A stretch of 64,000 bases of DNA from Rufibacter sp. XAAS-G3-1. GTDB taxonomy: Bacteria > Bacteroidota > Bacteroidia > Cytophagales > Hymenobacteraceae. Location of the stretch: contig NZ_JABFAM010000015.1 of assembly GCF_013623775.1 (NCBI RefSeq), positions 57,013 to 121,012 of the forward strand, in the 5' to 3' direction. Every line of letters begins with the position of its first letter. Position 1 is the stretch's first letter. The translations under genes and the position numbers were made by a program. Positions 1 through 8,130 of the stretch are shown here, in pieces. The notes beneath the pieces were generated by a model. It searched no databases, was not told the DNA's origin, and was given only the letters and a program-made list of their open reading frames with translations.

Positions 1-275
1 TGGCCGATGTGGCCAAAGTGGTGAACATGCCCGAGGTCTCTTTCAGCCGGTTTATCAAAAAACGAACGGGAAAGACCTTCATAGAAAGCCTGAACGAGAT
101 TAGGTTAGGCCACGCCTCCCGTATGCTCATTGACACCACTGAGACCATCTCAGAGGTGTCCTTTAAATGCGGCTTCAATAATCTTTCTTACTTCAACCGA
201 ATTTTTAAACGGAAGAATGGCTGTACGCCCAAAGAGTTCCGGCAGAACTATTCCGGCTCCAGGGTGTTCATTTAA
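1..275 (+). CDS. AraC-family transcriptional regulator, C-terminal part (5' end outside window)
   Basis: The reading frame is open from the first bases of the window, so only the last ~90 residues are present. They form the two helix-turn-helix units of an AraC/XylS DNA-binding domain: the first helix pair around 'EVSFSRFIKKRTGKTF', then 'ISEVSFKCGFNNLSYFNRIFKR' and the closing 'GCTPKEFRQ' signature of the second unit. The sensor domain is cut off, so the ligand is unknown. The GTG at position 9 is internal and not a real start. A palindromic repeat begins 15 bases after the stop codon. Confidence 0.9.
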   Translation, partial: ADVAKVVNMPEVSFSRFIKKRTGKTFIESLNEIRLGHASRMLIDTTETISEVSFKCGFNNLSYFNRIFKRKNGCTPKEFRQNYSGSRVFI

Positions 276-289
276 GGTGTTTGGTTCCC

Positions 290-325
290 GTTTTAAGGGT
301 GGTTTCTTGAAAACAGGCCTAAAAC
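290..325. repeat. Dispersed GTTTT palindrome, copy 1
   Basis: Imperfect inverted repeat with outer ends GTTTTAAGG and CCTAAAAC around a short centre. It directly follows the AraC gene. It is one member of a family of about 36-bp elements listed separately through the window. Confidence 0.6.
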
Positions 326-459
326 AAGCTTGAAGATCAAGTGTATTGAACAGGAAGAAGTCCGGTTTGACCAGATGTGTTGTCTGTTAGACCGGGCTTT
401 CTGTTATTAGGTGATGCCCTATTGGTTCATTTCTGCGGGTTGGCTTTTGCCTGGGGCTG

Positions 460-880
460 GCTTCTTTAAGGAGATTGGTGGGGCACGCCTTACGCTTTTC
501 CCTTGGCCTGCCGCTTAGAGCTTGGATATTAGTTTGTGCATGCCTTACGGTGTTCCCCTGGCTTGTCCGCTTATTCGGTGGGTGCAAGTGCTGTATTGTT
601 TCATTTTTGGCGGTATGCGCTCACGGCCGCGAGGCCCCGTCTTTCCCTCTCGCACTGCCCTTTCGGCCTGAACTGTCTGTCTCTCTTAGTTGGTGTTTGT
701 CCAGGGCCAAAAGCGAGGCGCGCTCGGGGAAGACTGGAAAGGGGAATGTAGCGGAAGCGGTGATGATGGAACCTGTAGAGACCAGGCACTGCCTTGTCTC
801 TTGCATAAATTCCTTTCTCCTACAAAAACGTATTCCCCTCCTCAGAGGGGTGGGTTTCTGCGCATCACCATCTCCTCCTT
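460..880 (+). repeat. Long noncoding repeat, copy 1
   Basis: A GC-rich stretch that codes for nothing convincing. It matches 15520-15866 in inverted orientation over most of its length. The best shared blocks are GCAAGTGCTGTATTGTTTCA, GCGCTCACGGCCGCGAGGCC, CTCGCACTGCCCTTTCGGCC and a 25-bp near-palindrome at 777-801. This copy also has an internal duplication (GCCTTACG...CCGCTTA occurs twice between 485 and 575) that the other copy lacks. The surrounding gap 276-949 holds only this repeat and two short palindromes. Boundaries are by eye and good to about 15 bases. Confidence 0.7.
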
Positions 881-907
881 AGACGAAGCGATCAATTAGT
901 CCTTGTT

Positions 908-937
908 TAGGGGCTGTTTTTGGGAAAACAGCCCCTA
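908..937. repeat. Dispersed GTTTT palindrome, copy 2
   Basis: Perfect 13-bp arms (TAGGGGCTGTTTT and its complement) around a TGGG loop, 12 bases beyond the end of the GH3 gene. It could fold in RNA from either strand. It lacks a T-run, so it is placed with the palindrome family and not with classical terminators. Confidence 0.65.
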
Positions 938-949
938 AATGGCTTTTGC

Positions 950-3259
950 TTACTGTAGCGTAACCACGGTTTTCTGGTCGCCTACCATCAGGTCGAACGC
1001 GCCGGGCTCGGTTACCCATTGGCCGGCCTCGTTTACGAAGGCTAAGTCTTTGGCGGAGATCGTGAAGCTTACTTCTTTCTCTTCGCCGGGCTGCAAGGCC
1101 ACTTTAGTGAAAGCACGCAGGCGTCTGGCGGCAGGCGTGATGCTGGCGTATTGGTCGTGGCTGTACAGTTCCACGGCTTTCTTGCCGGCTTTGCTTCCGG
1201 TGTTCCGCACTTTCACGGTGACGCGGAGGTTGTCATTGTTGCTGAACGTGGTTTTGTCGGTGCGCAGGTCAGAGAAGGCGAAGGTGGTGTAGCTTAACCC
1301 GTGTCCGAACGACCACTGCGGGTTGAAACCACGGTTGCCCGCCACGTTTGGTACATCTTCGCGGATGACCTCAGTGCCTTTGTGGTCATAGGTCAGCACG
1401 TCTCCGGAGAAGCGTGGGTACGTGAAGGGCAACACGCCGTCTGGGTTGTAATCCCCGAACAGCACATCGGCGATAGCCGTCGCCCCGAAGGTTGCCGGTC
1501 TGTACGCCATCACCACGGCATCGGCCAAGGGCTCTACCGAAGACAGTACGCGCGGCCTGCCTTCCAGCAGCACAATGATCACGGGTTTACCGGTTTCTTT
1601 GGCGGCTCTCACCAAAGCCAGTTGGTTTTCTTCCAGATCCAGGTCGTCAATTACGCCGGGGCTTTCGGCGTACGCTTTCTCGCCTAGGCACAGCACAATG
1701 GCCTGGGCTTGGGCCGCGTCTTTTTTCAGTTGGGCCACGTTGTAATTGGCGGCATGGGTGAAATCTGCTACGGAACGGGAAATCACGCGGTCTTTGCCTA
1801 TCTTGGCGCTGAGGCCTTGCACCACGGTTTTGGCTTTGGCCGGGTACTGCGACTCATCGTTTCCTTGCCAGGTATATGACCAGCTGCCGTGCAGTGCGCC
1901 CAGCGTGTTGGCGGTTGGCCCGGCTACCAGAATCTTGCTGCTCTTCTTGAGGGGCAGTACCTGGTTGTTGTTTTTCAGCAGGGTAATGCTTTCCAGCGCA
2001 GACTGCAGTGATACCTGGTCGAACTCCGGTTTATGGATAGTGGTTTTGAGGGCTGCTTTCGGCCTAACCTGCTCAAACAAGCCCAATTTCTTCTTCAGAG
2101 CCAGAATACGGCGCACCGAAAGGTTGATGCGCTCCTCAGAGATGCTGCCTTCCTTCACCAACGCCACCAAATGGTCATAGAAAGAGAAATCGGTGGGCAC
2201 CATGCTCATGTCCAAACCAGCTTCCACGGCCATTCTTACTGCTTCTTTGGGCGTGGCGGCTACTCTGTGGCGGGTATGCAGCCTAATCACATCTTCCCAG
2301 TCAGACACGGCCACGCCCTGGAAGCCTAGTTCGTTCCGCAGGATTTGCGTGAGGTAATACTTGCTGCCGTGCACGGGCACCCCGTTGATTTCGCCGGAGT
2401 TGATCATGACGGTGGAGGCTCCGGCTTCCACCGCAGCTTTGAACGGCGGAAGGAAGATCTCACGCAGCATCTGCTCCGGAATGTAAGATGGCGTACGGTC
2501 TTTGCCAGTGGCAGGGTAGGAATAACCCAGAAAGTGTTTCATGCTGGCCGCTACCGAGAAATCAGGCCCCTTGCCGTTCTGCTCGTAGCCCCTGATGGCG
2601 GCGGCACCCAAGGTTTTCACCACAAACACGTCTTCGCCGAAGGTTTCCTCAAAGCGCGGCCACAACGGCTGACGGCCTACGTCCAGCACCGGGTCAAAGT
2701 TCCACGGAATGCCGGCGGCCCGGGTTTCCAGGGCGGTGATTTGGGCCAGGCGGTTCACCAACTCGGGGTTACGGGTGGCGGCCATTCCTATGTTGTGCGG
2801 GTAAAGGGTAGTACCGGCTAAATAGTTGTTTCCGTGGATGGCGTCAATCCCGTAGATCACCGGAATCTTCAGCCGGGTCTTGTCCGTCACGTCATGGATG
2901 GCGTTCAAGATCTGGTGCCACTCGTCAATGGTGTAGGCTCGGTTGCGCACGTTCAGGATGGAGCCCACGTGGTAGTTCACCAATACATTCCTGAGTTTGG
3001 CGGTGTCTACGGTGGCCACTTCGTTGCCTTTCAGGATAACGTCAATGGTGAGCTGGGTCATCTGGCCAACCTTTTCCTCCACCGTCATGTTAGAGATCAG
3101 GTCGTCTATCTGCTTGTCCCGGGCTGGCTCGGCGGGAGCCGGAGCGGCAGTGGGCGGGGTGGTGCTGGCAACAGCCTGGTTTGTTGAAACAGCTTGCGTG
3201 CCGCTACAGGCCTGTACCCCTAGCGCCACCGCCAAAGCCAGTGGGGTGATGTATCTCAT
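950..3259 (-). CDS. bglX: Glycoside hydrolase family 3 beta-glucosidase, lipoprotein
   Basis: Exo-acting beta-glucosidase expected to release glucose from cello-oligosaccharides or other beta-glucans at the cell envelope. The whole GH3 architecture is visible: N-terminal barrel with 'IPVIYGIDAIHGNN' and 'KHFLGYS', the nucleophile Asp in 'AVSDWED' at about residue 320, the C-terminal sandwich domain and a final fibronectin III-like domain. The start chosen is the ATG giving MRYITPLALAVALG, because it begins a lipoprotein signal with Cys18; the longer upstream extension is not protein-like. About 769 residues, normal for BglX. The GH9 endoglucanase gene is divergent at 3912, which suggests joint breakdown of beta-glucan. 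The symbol is by family resemblance. Confidence 0.92.
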   Translation of the reverse strand: MRYITPLALAVALGVQACSGTQAVSTNQAVASTTPPTAAPAPAEPARDKQIDDLISNMTVEEKVGQMTQLTIDVILKGNEVATVDTAKLRNVLVNYHVGSILNVRNRAYTIDEWHQILNAIHDVTDKTRLKIPVIYGIDAIHGNNYLAGTTLYPHNIGMAATRNPELVNRLAQITALETRAAGIPWNFDPVLDVGRQPLWPRFEETFGEDVFVVKTLGAAAIRGYEQNGKGPDFSVAASMKHFLGYSYPATGKDRTPSYIPEQMLREIFLPPFKAAVEAGASTVMINSGEINGVPVHGSKYYLTQILRNELGFQGVAVSDWEDVIRLHTRHRVAATPKEAVRMAVEAGLDMSMVPTDFSFYDHLVALVKEGSISEERINLSVRRILALKKKLGLFEQVRPKAALKTTIHKPEFDQVSLQSALESITLLKNNNQVLPLKKSSKILVAGPTANTLGALHGSWSYTWQGNDESQYPAKAKTVVQGLSAKIGKDRVISRSVADFTHAANYNVAQLKKDAAQAQAIVLCLGEKAYAESPGVIDDLDLEENQLALVRAAKETGKPVIIVLLEGRPRVLSSVEPLADAVVMAYRPATFGATAIADVLFGDYNPDGVLPFTYPRFSGDVLTYDHKGTEVIREDVPNVAGNRGFNPQWSFGHGLSYTTFAFSDLRTDKTTFSNNDNLRVTVKVRNTGSKAGKKAVELYSHDQYASITPAARRLRAFTKVALQPGEEKEVSFTISAKDLAFVNEAGQWVTEPGAFDLMVGDQKTVVTLQ

Positions 3260-3911
3260 TGTGTAGGATTGGTTGATGCGTGGTGAAGGTTTTCCGTTCG
3301 TTCCAAACGGAAGGGTGTGCAATAATAACCGAACTTTTTGAGTAGAACTTGCAGCAGTAGGTTTTCCTGTCAAAAATGACATTAAAAGGATAAAATAGTA
3401 TTATGTAGTTCTGGTTGAAGTTCTATCTTTTTGTATCTGGAAGCGATGTTGCTTTTTGGGTGAGGCGAGGGCAACTGTTTAGGAGAAAAGAGTCTTGACG
3501 TTTTAGCTCTGTTTTCCTGAAAACAGAGCTAAAACGCGGTCGAATTTGAGGGCAGAAGTTTTGCCTGGCGGTTCTGGGAAGTACATCTGCATACCGGGCT
3601 TTCATTTTTACCTTAATTTCCTAAATACAACCTATAAACAGGCTCTTGGATGGGAAGAAAGGTGCGCTGGGCGGTGTAAGGATAAATTCAGAAGCGGGAG
3701 AGGAGAGGTAACCTCTGATGCGGATGATTGAAACCTTTGGTCATTTTGGTGCACCAGCGTTGTCTAACTTGGCAGGATGAAGCAGGAGAGCAGAGCCGCG
3801 TTTCAAGCGGTAAGGAGCGCTGGTGAGCAGCCAGGCTATTCAATAGAGAAATAACGTAAGTCCTTCAGGAGGTGCCCCGCGCGTGCCGGGCATGCCATTA
3901 TAACCCCAAAC
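3260..3911. other. Divergent intergenic region between GH3 and GH9 genes
   Basis: 650 bases between two divergently transcribed glycosidase genes, so promoters for both should lie here. Apart from one perfect palindrome (3500-3535) I see no gene, RNA or clear operator. Short frames on either strand have no protein-like composition. Confidence 0.5.
3500..3535. repeat. Dispersed GTTTT palindrome, copy 3 (perfect)
   Basis: The cleanest member of the family: 16-bp arms GTTTTAGCTCTGTTTT and exact complement separated by four bases. The middle of the arm (AGCTCT) differs from other copies (AAGCCT) but is matched by the opposite arm. Compensating change of this kind suggests that the folded structure matters. 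Confidence 0.75.
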
Positions 3912-5720
3912 ATGCACCCTTTTTACCAGACCCTCAGCAGAGCGCTGCTCTGCCTTTCCGTTTTCTGCGCCCAGGCCCAGACCCCAACGCAAAATACGGC
4001 ACTCAGCCAGGAGGCCATCCGGCTGAATCAAGTCGGTTTTTACCCAAACGCCGCTAAAATAGCCGTGGTGGTGGGCGAGAACAAAGCCAGTAAGTTCTAC
4101 CTTAAAACCGCCGATGGCTCAAAAACGGTATTCACCGGTAACCTCTCAGACGTGAAGCCCGCCGAGTTGTCTGGCAAACCCACGCGGGTAGCCGATTTCA
4201 GCGGGTACAAGGCCAATGGAACTTACGTGCTGGAAGTGCCGGGCGTGGGCAGTTCGTATCCGTTTGAGATCAAGCCCCAGGTGCACCAGGACGTGGCCGC
4301 GGCGGCCATCAAGGGATTTTACTTCCAGCGCACGGCCATTGAGTTGCCCAAGGAATACGCCGGAAAATGGCATCGCCCGGCCGGGCACCCAGACAGCAAA
4401 GTGGTGGTGCACCCCTCCGCCGCCACCGCCCAGCGGCCGGCCGGAACGGTCATCTCATCCTCGCGCGGCTGGTATGATGCCGGAGACTATAACAAGTACA
4501 TCGTGAACAGCGGCATTACCATGGGAACGCTGCTGTCGGCCTATGAAGATTTTCCGCGGTTCTACCAGGCCCAGAAACTGAACATCCCCGAGAGTGCAAA
4601 CCAAGTGCCCGATATTCTGGACGAAACGCTCTGGAACCTGCGGTGGATGCTGACCATGCAAGACCCCACCGATGGCGGCGTGTACCACAAACTCACCAAT
4701 CCGGCCTTTGACGGGATCATCATGCCCCACGCAGCCACGGGGCCGCGGTACGTGGTGCAGAAAGGAACCGGGGCCACGCTCAACTTTGCCGCCGTCATGG
4801 CCCAGGCCAGCCGCGTGTACCAAAACTTCTCCCAGGATTTTCCCGGCCTGTCTGACTCTTGCCTCACCGCCGCCGCCAGAGCGTGGGAGTGGGCCCAAAA
4901 GAACCCGAACCTAGCCTACGAGCAGGACGCCCTAAACAAAAGCTTCGACCCAGACGTGAGCACCGGTGCCTACGGCGACAGAGATTTCAGCGATGAGTTC
5001 CTGTGGGCCGCCGCCGAACTGTACACCACCACCCAGAAAGAAAGTTACTACAAAGCCGTAAACATGCTGCCCAATGCCAGAATGCCCATCCCAAGCTGGG
5101 CGCAGGTGCGGTTGTTGGGCTATTACACCCTCCTGCGGAACAAAGACCACCAAAGCGCAGCGGTGCAGAAAGATCTGCCTGAGATCAAAAAAAGACTGCT
5201 TCGGCTAGCCGATGGTATGGTAACCGGGGCCGCCGCCGGCGCTTACCGAACCGCCATGGGCCGAGTGAAAGAAGACTACAACTGGGGAAGTTCCTCGGTG
5301 GCGGCCAACCAGGGCGTGGCGCTGGTGCAGGCCTATCAACTTACCGGCCATAAAAAGTACCTGCAAGCCGCCCTCTCCAACCTGGATTATCTCTTGGGCC
5401 GCAACGCCGTGGGGTATTCCTTTGTCACTGGGTTCGGGGAGAAATCTACCATGAACCCGCACCACCGCCCGTCCATGGCAGATGGCATCAAGGAGCCCGT
5501 GCCGGGCTTGCTCTCCGGCGGCACCAACGGCCAAGCCAATAAGCAGGACAAATGCGACGGCTACACCGCTACCACGCCAGATGAGATGTACATAGACTCA
5601 GACTGTTCCTACGCCTCCAATGAAATCGCCATCAACTGGAACGCCCCGCTCGTGTATCTGGCCGGAGCCGTAGAGGCCCTTCAGCAACAGGCGGGCTTTG
5701 CCGCGCATGGCAGCAAATAA
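3912..5720 (+). CDS. Glycoside hydrolase family 9 endoglucanase, secreted
   Basis: Inverting cellulase or beta-glucanase. The 602-residue protein has an N-terminal signal peptide (to about 'CAQAQ', residue 23), a CelD-type Ig-like domain (about 35-120, opening 'IRLNQVGFYPNAAKIAVV') and the alpha6/alpha6 catalytic barrel. Catalytic residues can be read: Asp189 and Asp192 in 'GWYDAGDYNKY', the conserved 'NPHHRPS' loop, and the acid Glu571 in 'SNEIAINWNAPLVYL'. No carbohydrate-binding module, dockerin or type IX sorting domain is visible at the C-terminus, so it is probably periplasmic. It would feed oligosaccharides to the divergent GH3 enzyme. Confidence 0.93.
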   Translation: MHPFYQTLSRALLCLSVFCAQAQTPTQNTALSQEAIRLNQVGFYPNAAKIAVVVGENKASKFYLKTADGSKTVFTGNLSDVKPAELSGKPTRVADFSGYKANGTYVLEVPGVGSSYPFEIKPQVHQDVAAAAIKGFYFQRTAIELPKEYAGKWHRPAGHPDSKVVVHPSAATAQRPAGTVISSSRGWYDAGDYNKYIVNSGITMGTLLSAYEDFPRFYQAQKLNIPESANQVPDILDETLWNLRWMLTMQDPTDGGVYHKLTNPAFDGIIMPHAATGPRYVVQKGTGATLNFAAVMAQASRVYQNFSQDFPGLSDSCLTAAARAWEWAQKNPNLAYEQDALNKSFDPDVSTGAYGDRDFSDEFLWAAAELYTTTQKESYYKAVNMLPNARMPIPSWAQVRLLGYYTLLRNKDHQSAAVQKDLPEIKKRLLRLADGMVTGAAAGAYRTAMGRVKEDYNWGSSSVAANQGVALVQAYQLTGHKKYLQAALSNLDYLLGRNAVGYSFVTGFGEKSTMNPHHRPSMADGIKEPVPGLLSGGTNGQANKQDKCDGYTATTPDEMYIDSDCSYASNEIAINWNAPLVYLAGAVEALQQQAGFAAHGSK

Positions 5721-5802
5721 GTAAGCGCGTGTTTGCTAAACCATTAAGCACCGTGAAGTTACCGCACCGTGGGGTGGGCCACAGGTTAGTGGGATGAGGC
5801 GT

Positions 5803-5834
5803 TTTGGGGCTGTTTTGCGGAAAGCAGCCCCAAA
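5803..5834. repeat. Dispersed GTTTT palindrome, copy 4
   Basis: Arms TTTGGGGCTGTTTT / AAAGCAGCCCCAAA with one mismatch and a GCGG centre, between the GH9 gene and the small membrane protein gene. Confidence 0.6.
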
Positions 5835-5934
5835 GCAGAGATATTTGTTTGCAAGCGGGCCAGAAAGGATTATCTCTTTCTGGCCCGCTTGCTTTTACCG
5901 TTCTTGCCCAAAAGTTTCTATCTTGTTTCTACCT

Positions 5935-6339
5935 ATGAACACAAAACTGGTAATGCTTACGAGTGCTTTCGTGATGGCCGTTGTAGGGGCCACTGCTTCT
6001 TTTCTGCCGCAGGAGATGCTGCAATACCTGGGGGCGGAGGCCACCGGAACGACTCCTTTACTGGTGCAGTTGCTGGGTGCGCTGTACCTGGGTTTCGCCC
6101 TCCTGAACTGGATGGCGAAAGGAATTCTGATAGGCGGGATCTACGCGCGGCCGGTAGCCGTGGGAAATTTCCTGCACTTTTTCGCCGGGGCGATGGCCCT
6201 GTTGAAAGGATTGCAGGCGGGCCATCCGTCAGAAATCTTGTGGGCTCTGGCGGCGGTGTACAGTTTGCTGGCGGGGCTGTTCGGGTTGATTACGTTCCGG
6301 CATCCGCTGAAAGCGACCCTTGCCGGTGACAACCAGTAA
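5935..6339 (+). CDS. Small integral membrane protein, function unknown
   Basis: 134 residues from the ATG giving MNTKLVMLTSAFVMAVVG. Four hydrophobic helices are visible, separated by short loops, the last two being 'FLHFFAGAMALLKGL' and 'LWALAAVYSLLAGLFGLITF'. No catalytic or binding motif is recognisable. The frame is open upstream to 5794, but that part would place a basic, non-hydrophobic leader across a palindromic repeat, so the internal ATG is preferred. I do not recognise the family beyond 'DoxX-like/uncharacterised small membrane protein'. Confidence 0.75.
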   Translation: MNTKLVMLTSAFVMAVVGATASFLPQEMLQYLGAEATGTTPLLVQLLGALYLGFALLNWMAKGILIGGIYARPVAVGNFLHFFAGAMALLKGLQAGHPSEILWALAAVYSLLAGLFGLITFRHPLKATLAGDNQ

Positions 6340-6366
6340 GGAAACGATAAGCTCTGTTCTGCGGCT

Positions 6367-6404
6367 TGTTTTAAGGCTGGTTTCTGAAAACAAGCCTTAA
6401 AACA
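6367..6404. repeat. Dispersed GTTTT palindrome, copy 5
   Basis: Arms TGTTTTAAGGCTGGTTT and AAACAAGCCTTAAAACA, one mismatch, lying between the membrane protein and the WYL regulator. Confidence 0.65.
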
Positions 6405-6454
6405 GGGGCGGGGGAAATGCCTAATTTGACTATGAAAGCAAACCAAATCAACGC

Positions 6455-7144
6455 ATGAACCGGGTAGACAGGCTTTTTGGGATATTGACCTTGCTGCAGT
6501 CTAAAAAGTACGTGACCGCCGAGAAGATCGCGGAAGCATTCGGCATTAGCGTACGCACCGTGTACCGCGACGTGAAGGCGCTGGGCGAGCAGGGTGTGCC
6601 GCTGGGGTTTGAGCCGCACAAAGGCTATTTTGTGGTGCAAGGGTATTTTCTGCCGCCCGTCTCGTTTACCTCCGAAGAAGCCAACGCGCTGCTTTTGATG
6701 GAAGCCATGGTCTTCGGTTTCACCGATAAGTCCATCCACACGCATTATGCCTCGGCGTTGAGCAAGGTGAAAGCCGTGCTGCGCACCACCCAGAAAGAAA
6801 AGCTGGACTTCCTCACCAACCTCATCAAGCTGCAGATGCCGCCCTGCTTCAACAATGACTATGAGTACCTGGCGGTCATCCAGCAGGCCATCTCCAATAA
6901 TTCTATCCTGGAAATAGGCTACAAAAACAAAAACGAGGAAGTAAGCAAACGGCAACTGGAGCCCATCGGGTTGATTTTCTACGCCTTCAGCTGGCACCTC
7001 ATTGGCTGGTGCCACCAACGCCGGGACTACCGCGATTTCAAAGTATCCCGCATTCTCACCCTCCAGAACACCAGCCTTCCTTTCCTCAAAACAGACCACA
7101 TTCCGGTAAGCGAGTACATGAAGCAGTTGCCCGTGCCGTATTGA
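6455..7144 (+). CDS. YafY-type HTH-WYL transcriptional regulator
   Basis: 229 residues. The N-terminal winged helix-turn-helix of the DeoR/HTH_11 type is at about 1-60 ('MNRVDRLFGILTLLQSKKYV', 'ISVRTVYRDVKALGEQGVP'). The WYL ligand-sensing domain follows at about 135-215, with the 'PIGLIFYAFSWHLIGWCHQR' core and the 'DYRDFKVSRI' motif. Proteins of this layout repress or activate neighbouring genes in response to nucleotide or nucleic-acid ligands. The DinB-fold gene follows 237 bases downstream on the same strand. That pairing is common in Bacteroidota and suggests, but does not prove, control of the DinB gene. Confidence 0.9.
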   Translation: MNRVDRLFGILTLLQSKKYVTAEKIAEAFGISVRTVYRDVKALGEQGVPLGFEPHKGYFVVQGYFLPPVSFTSEEANALLLMEAMVFGFTDKSIHTHYASALSKVKAVLRTTQKEKLDFLTNLIKLQMPPCFNNDYEYLAVIQQAISNNSILEIGYKNKNEEVSKRQLEPIGLIFYAFSWHLIGWCHQRRDYRDFKVSRILTLQNTSLPFLKTDHIPVSEYMKQLPVPY

Positions 7145-7162
7145 AAGGAAGGTTGGGTAACC

Positions 7163-7199
7163 GTTTTACGCCTGTTTTTCCAGAAAACAGGCGTAAAAC
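7163..7199. repeat. Dispersed GTTTT palindrome, copy 6 (perfect)
   Basis: 16-bp perfect arms GTTTTACGCCTGTTTT and complement, five-base loop, 18 bases after the WYL regulator stop codon. The centre reads TCCAG, opposite in orientation to most copies. Confidence 0.7.
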
Positions 7200-7381
7200 A
7201 AAAGCTTACGCCATTGCTGGTTTCTCGCCATTTCTCACCAACAATCCAACCGCTTGCGCCTCCTCAACTTACTGGTGTGGTATGAATGAGCGAAAATAAT
7301 TTATGGTTTCTGGAAGTAGACTGCCATAGGGTTGTCAGTGGATGGGCTTTTCTTTGGGTCAACACTTAACCACTACAACCT

Positions 7382-7897
7382 ATGTCAGAGATTCAAACCA
7401 TGTCCGTATTGGAGTTGCTTTCCAAAGAGCTGGAGGCCGAAGCCCAGACCACCCGCCAGATGCTGTCCCGCATCCCAGATGACCAATATGATTGGAGGCC
7501 CCATGAGAGAAGCATGGACATCCGCACGCTGGCCACCCACATTGCCGAGTTGCCGTCCTGGATTGGCATGACGTTGAATACCAGCGAACTGGATTTTGCC
7601 AGTAACCCGTACGCGCCGGAAGTGATCAACTCCACCCAGGAGCTTTTGGCCTGCTTTGAGAAACACCTCGCCGACGCTAGAGAGCAACTGGCGAAAGCCG
7701 AGGAGGAACAACTCCATGATAACTGGACGCTCCGCAACGGCGACCAGATTTACATGACCTCCTCTAAATACGAGGTGCTGCGCATGTCCATGAGCCAGAT
7801 CATCCACCACCGGGCGCAACTGGGCGTATTCCTGCGCTTGCTCAACGTGCCCATCCCCGGCAGCTACGGCCCCAGCGCCGACGAGATGGATTCCTAA
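7382..7897 (+). CDS. DinB-family four-helix protein
   Basis: 171-residue protein of the DinB/YfiT-like fold, a metal-binding four-helix bundle that often acts as a thiol-dependent transferase or is of unknown function. Visible signs are the opening helix 'LLSKELEAEAQTTRQMLSRIPDD', the 'DIRTLATHIAELP' helix with its metal-ligand His, and the C-terminal 'MSQIIHHRAQLGVFLRLLNVPIPGSYGPSADE', which is the typical DinB end with the second and third His. It follows the WYL regulator. Substrate unknown. Confidence 0.9.
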   Translation: MSEIQTMSVLELLSKELEAEAQTTRQMLSRIPDDQYDWRPHERSMDIRTLATHIAELPSWIGMTLNTSELDFASNPYAPEVINSTQELLACFEKHLADAREQLAKAEEEQLHDNWTLRNGDQIYMTSSKYEVLRMSMSQIIHHRAQLGVFLRLLNVPIPGSYGPSADEMDS

Positions 7898-7945
7898 CTA
7901 GAAAACTTGCCTCAGGCAGGCGAGAGCCACTAAAGAGGAACCTCC

Positions 7946-7981
7946 GTTTTGCGCTTGTTTTCTGAAAACAAGGCCCAAAAC
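7946..7981. repeat. Dispersed GTTTT palindrome, copy 7
   Basis: GTTTTGCGCTTGTTTT...AAAACAAGGCCCAAAAC type arms with two mismatches and a CTG centre, between the DinB gene and the convergent GHL10 gene. Confidence 0.6.
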
Positions 7982-8055
7982 AGCGGTGATTATGGGCCGC
8001 CGGTAAGCCAGGGAACCAGTTTTATGTGGCAGGACAAAAGAGACGGCTACTTCTA

Positions 8056-8126
8056 CCCGAAAGGTTATAAAAGTAAAAGCACCCACTGACAATCAGTAGG
8101 TGCTTTTGCCTTTATAACCTTTCGGG
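8056..8126 (-). terminator. Very long hairpin terminator of the GHL10 gene
   Basis: 71 bases form an almost complete inverted repeat: CCCGAAAGGTTATAAA pairs with TTTATAACCTTTCGGG, and inside it AAAAGCACCCACTG pairs with CAGTAGGTGCTTTT with small bulges. It begins 5 bases after the stop codon of the 990-residue protein (minus strand). Its A/T-flanked inner stem would work as a Rho-independent terminator, possibly in both directions. Confidence 0.75.
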
Positions 8127-8130
8127 CAGT

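Noticed and set aside
475..882. Open frame of 135 codons
   Set aside because: It lies in the long noncoding repeat; the inverted copy near 15.6 kb does not keep the frame, and the composition is not protein-like.
5889..6329. Alternative-frame reading of the small membrane protein gene
   Set aside because: The 5935 frame gives four clean membrane helices; the other reading is Gly/Arg-rich shadow.
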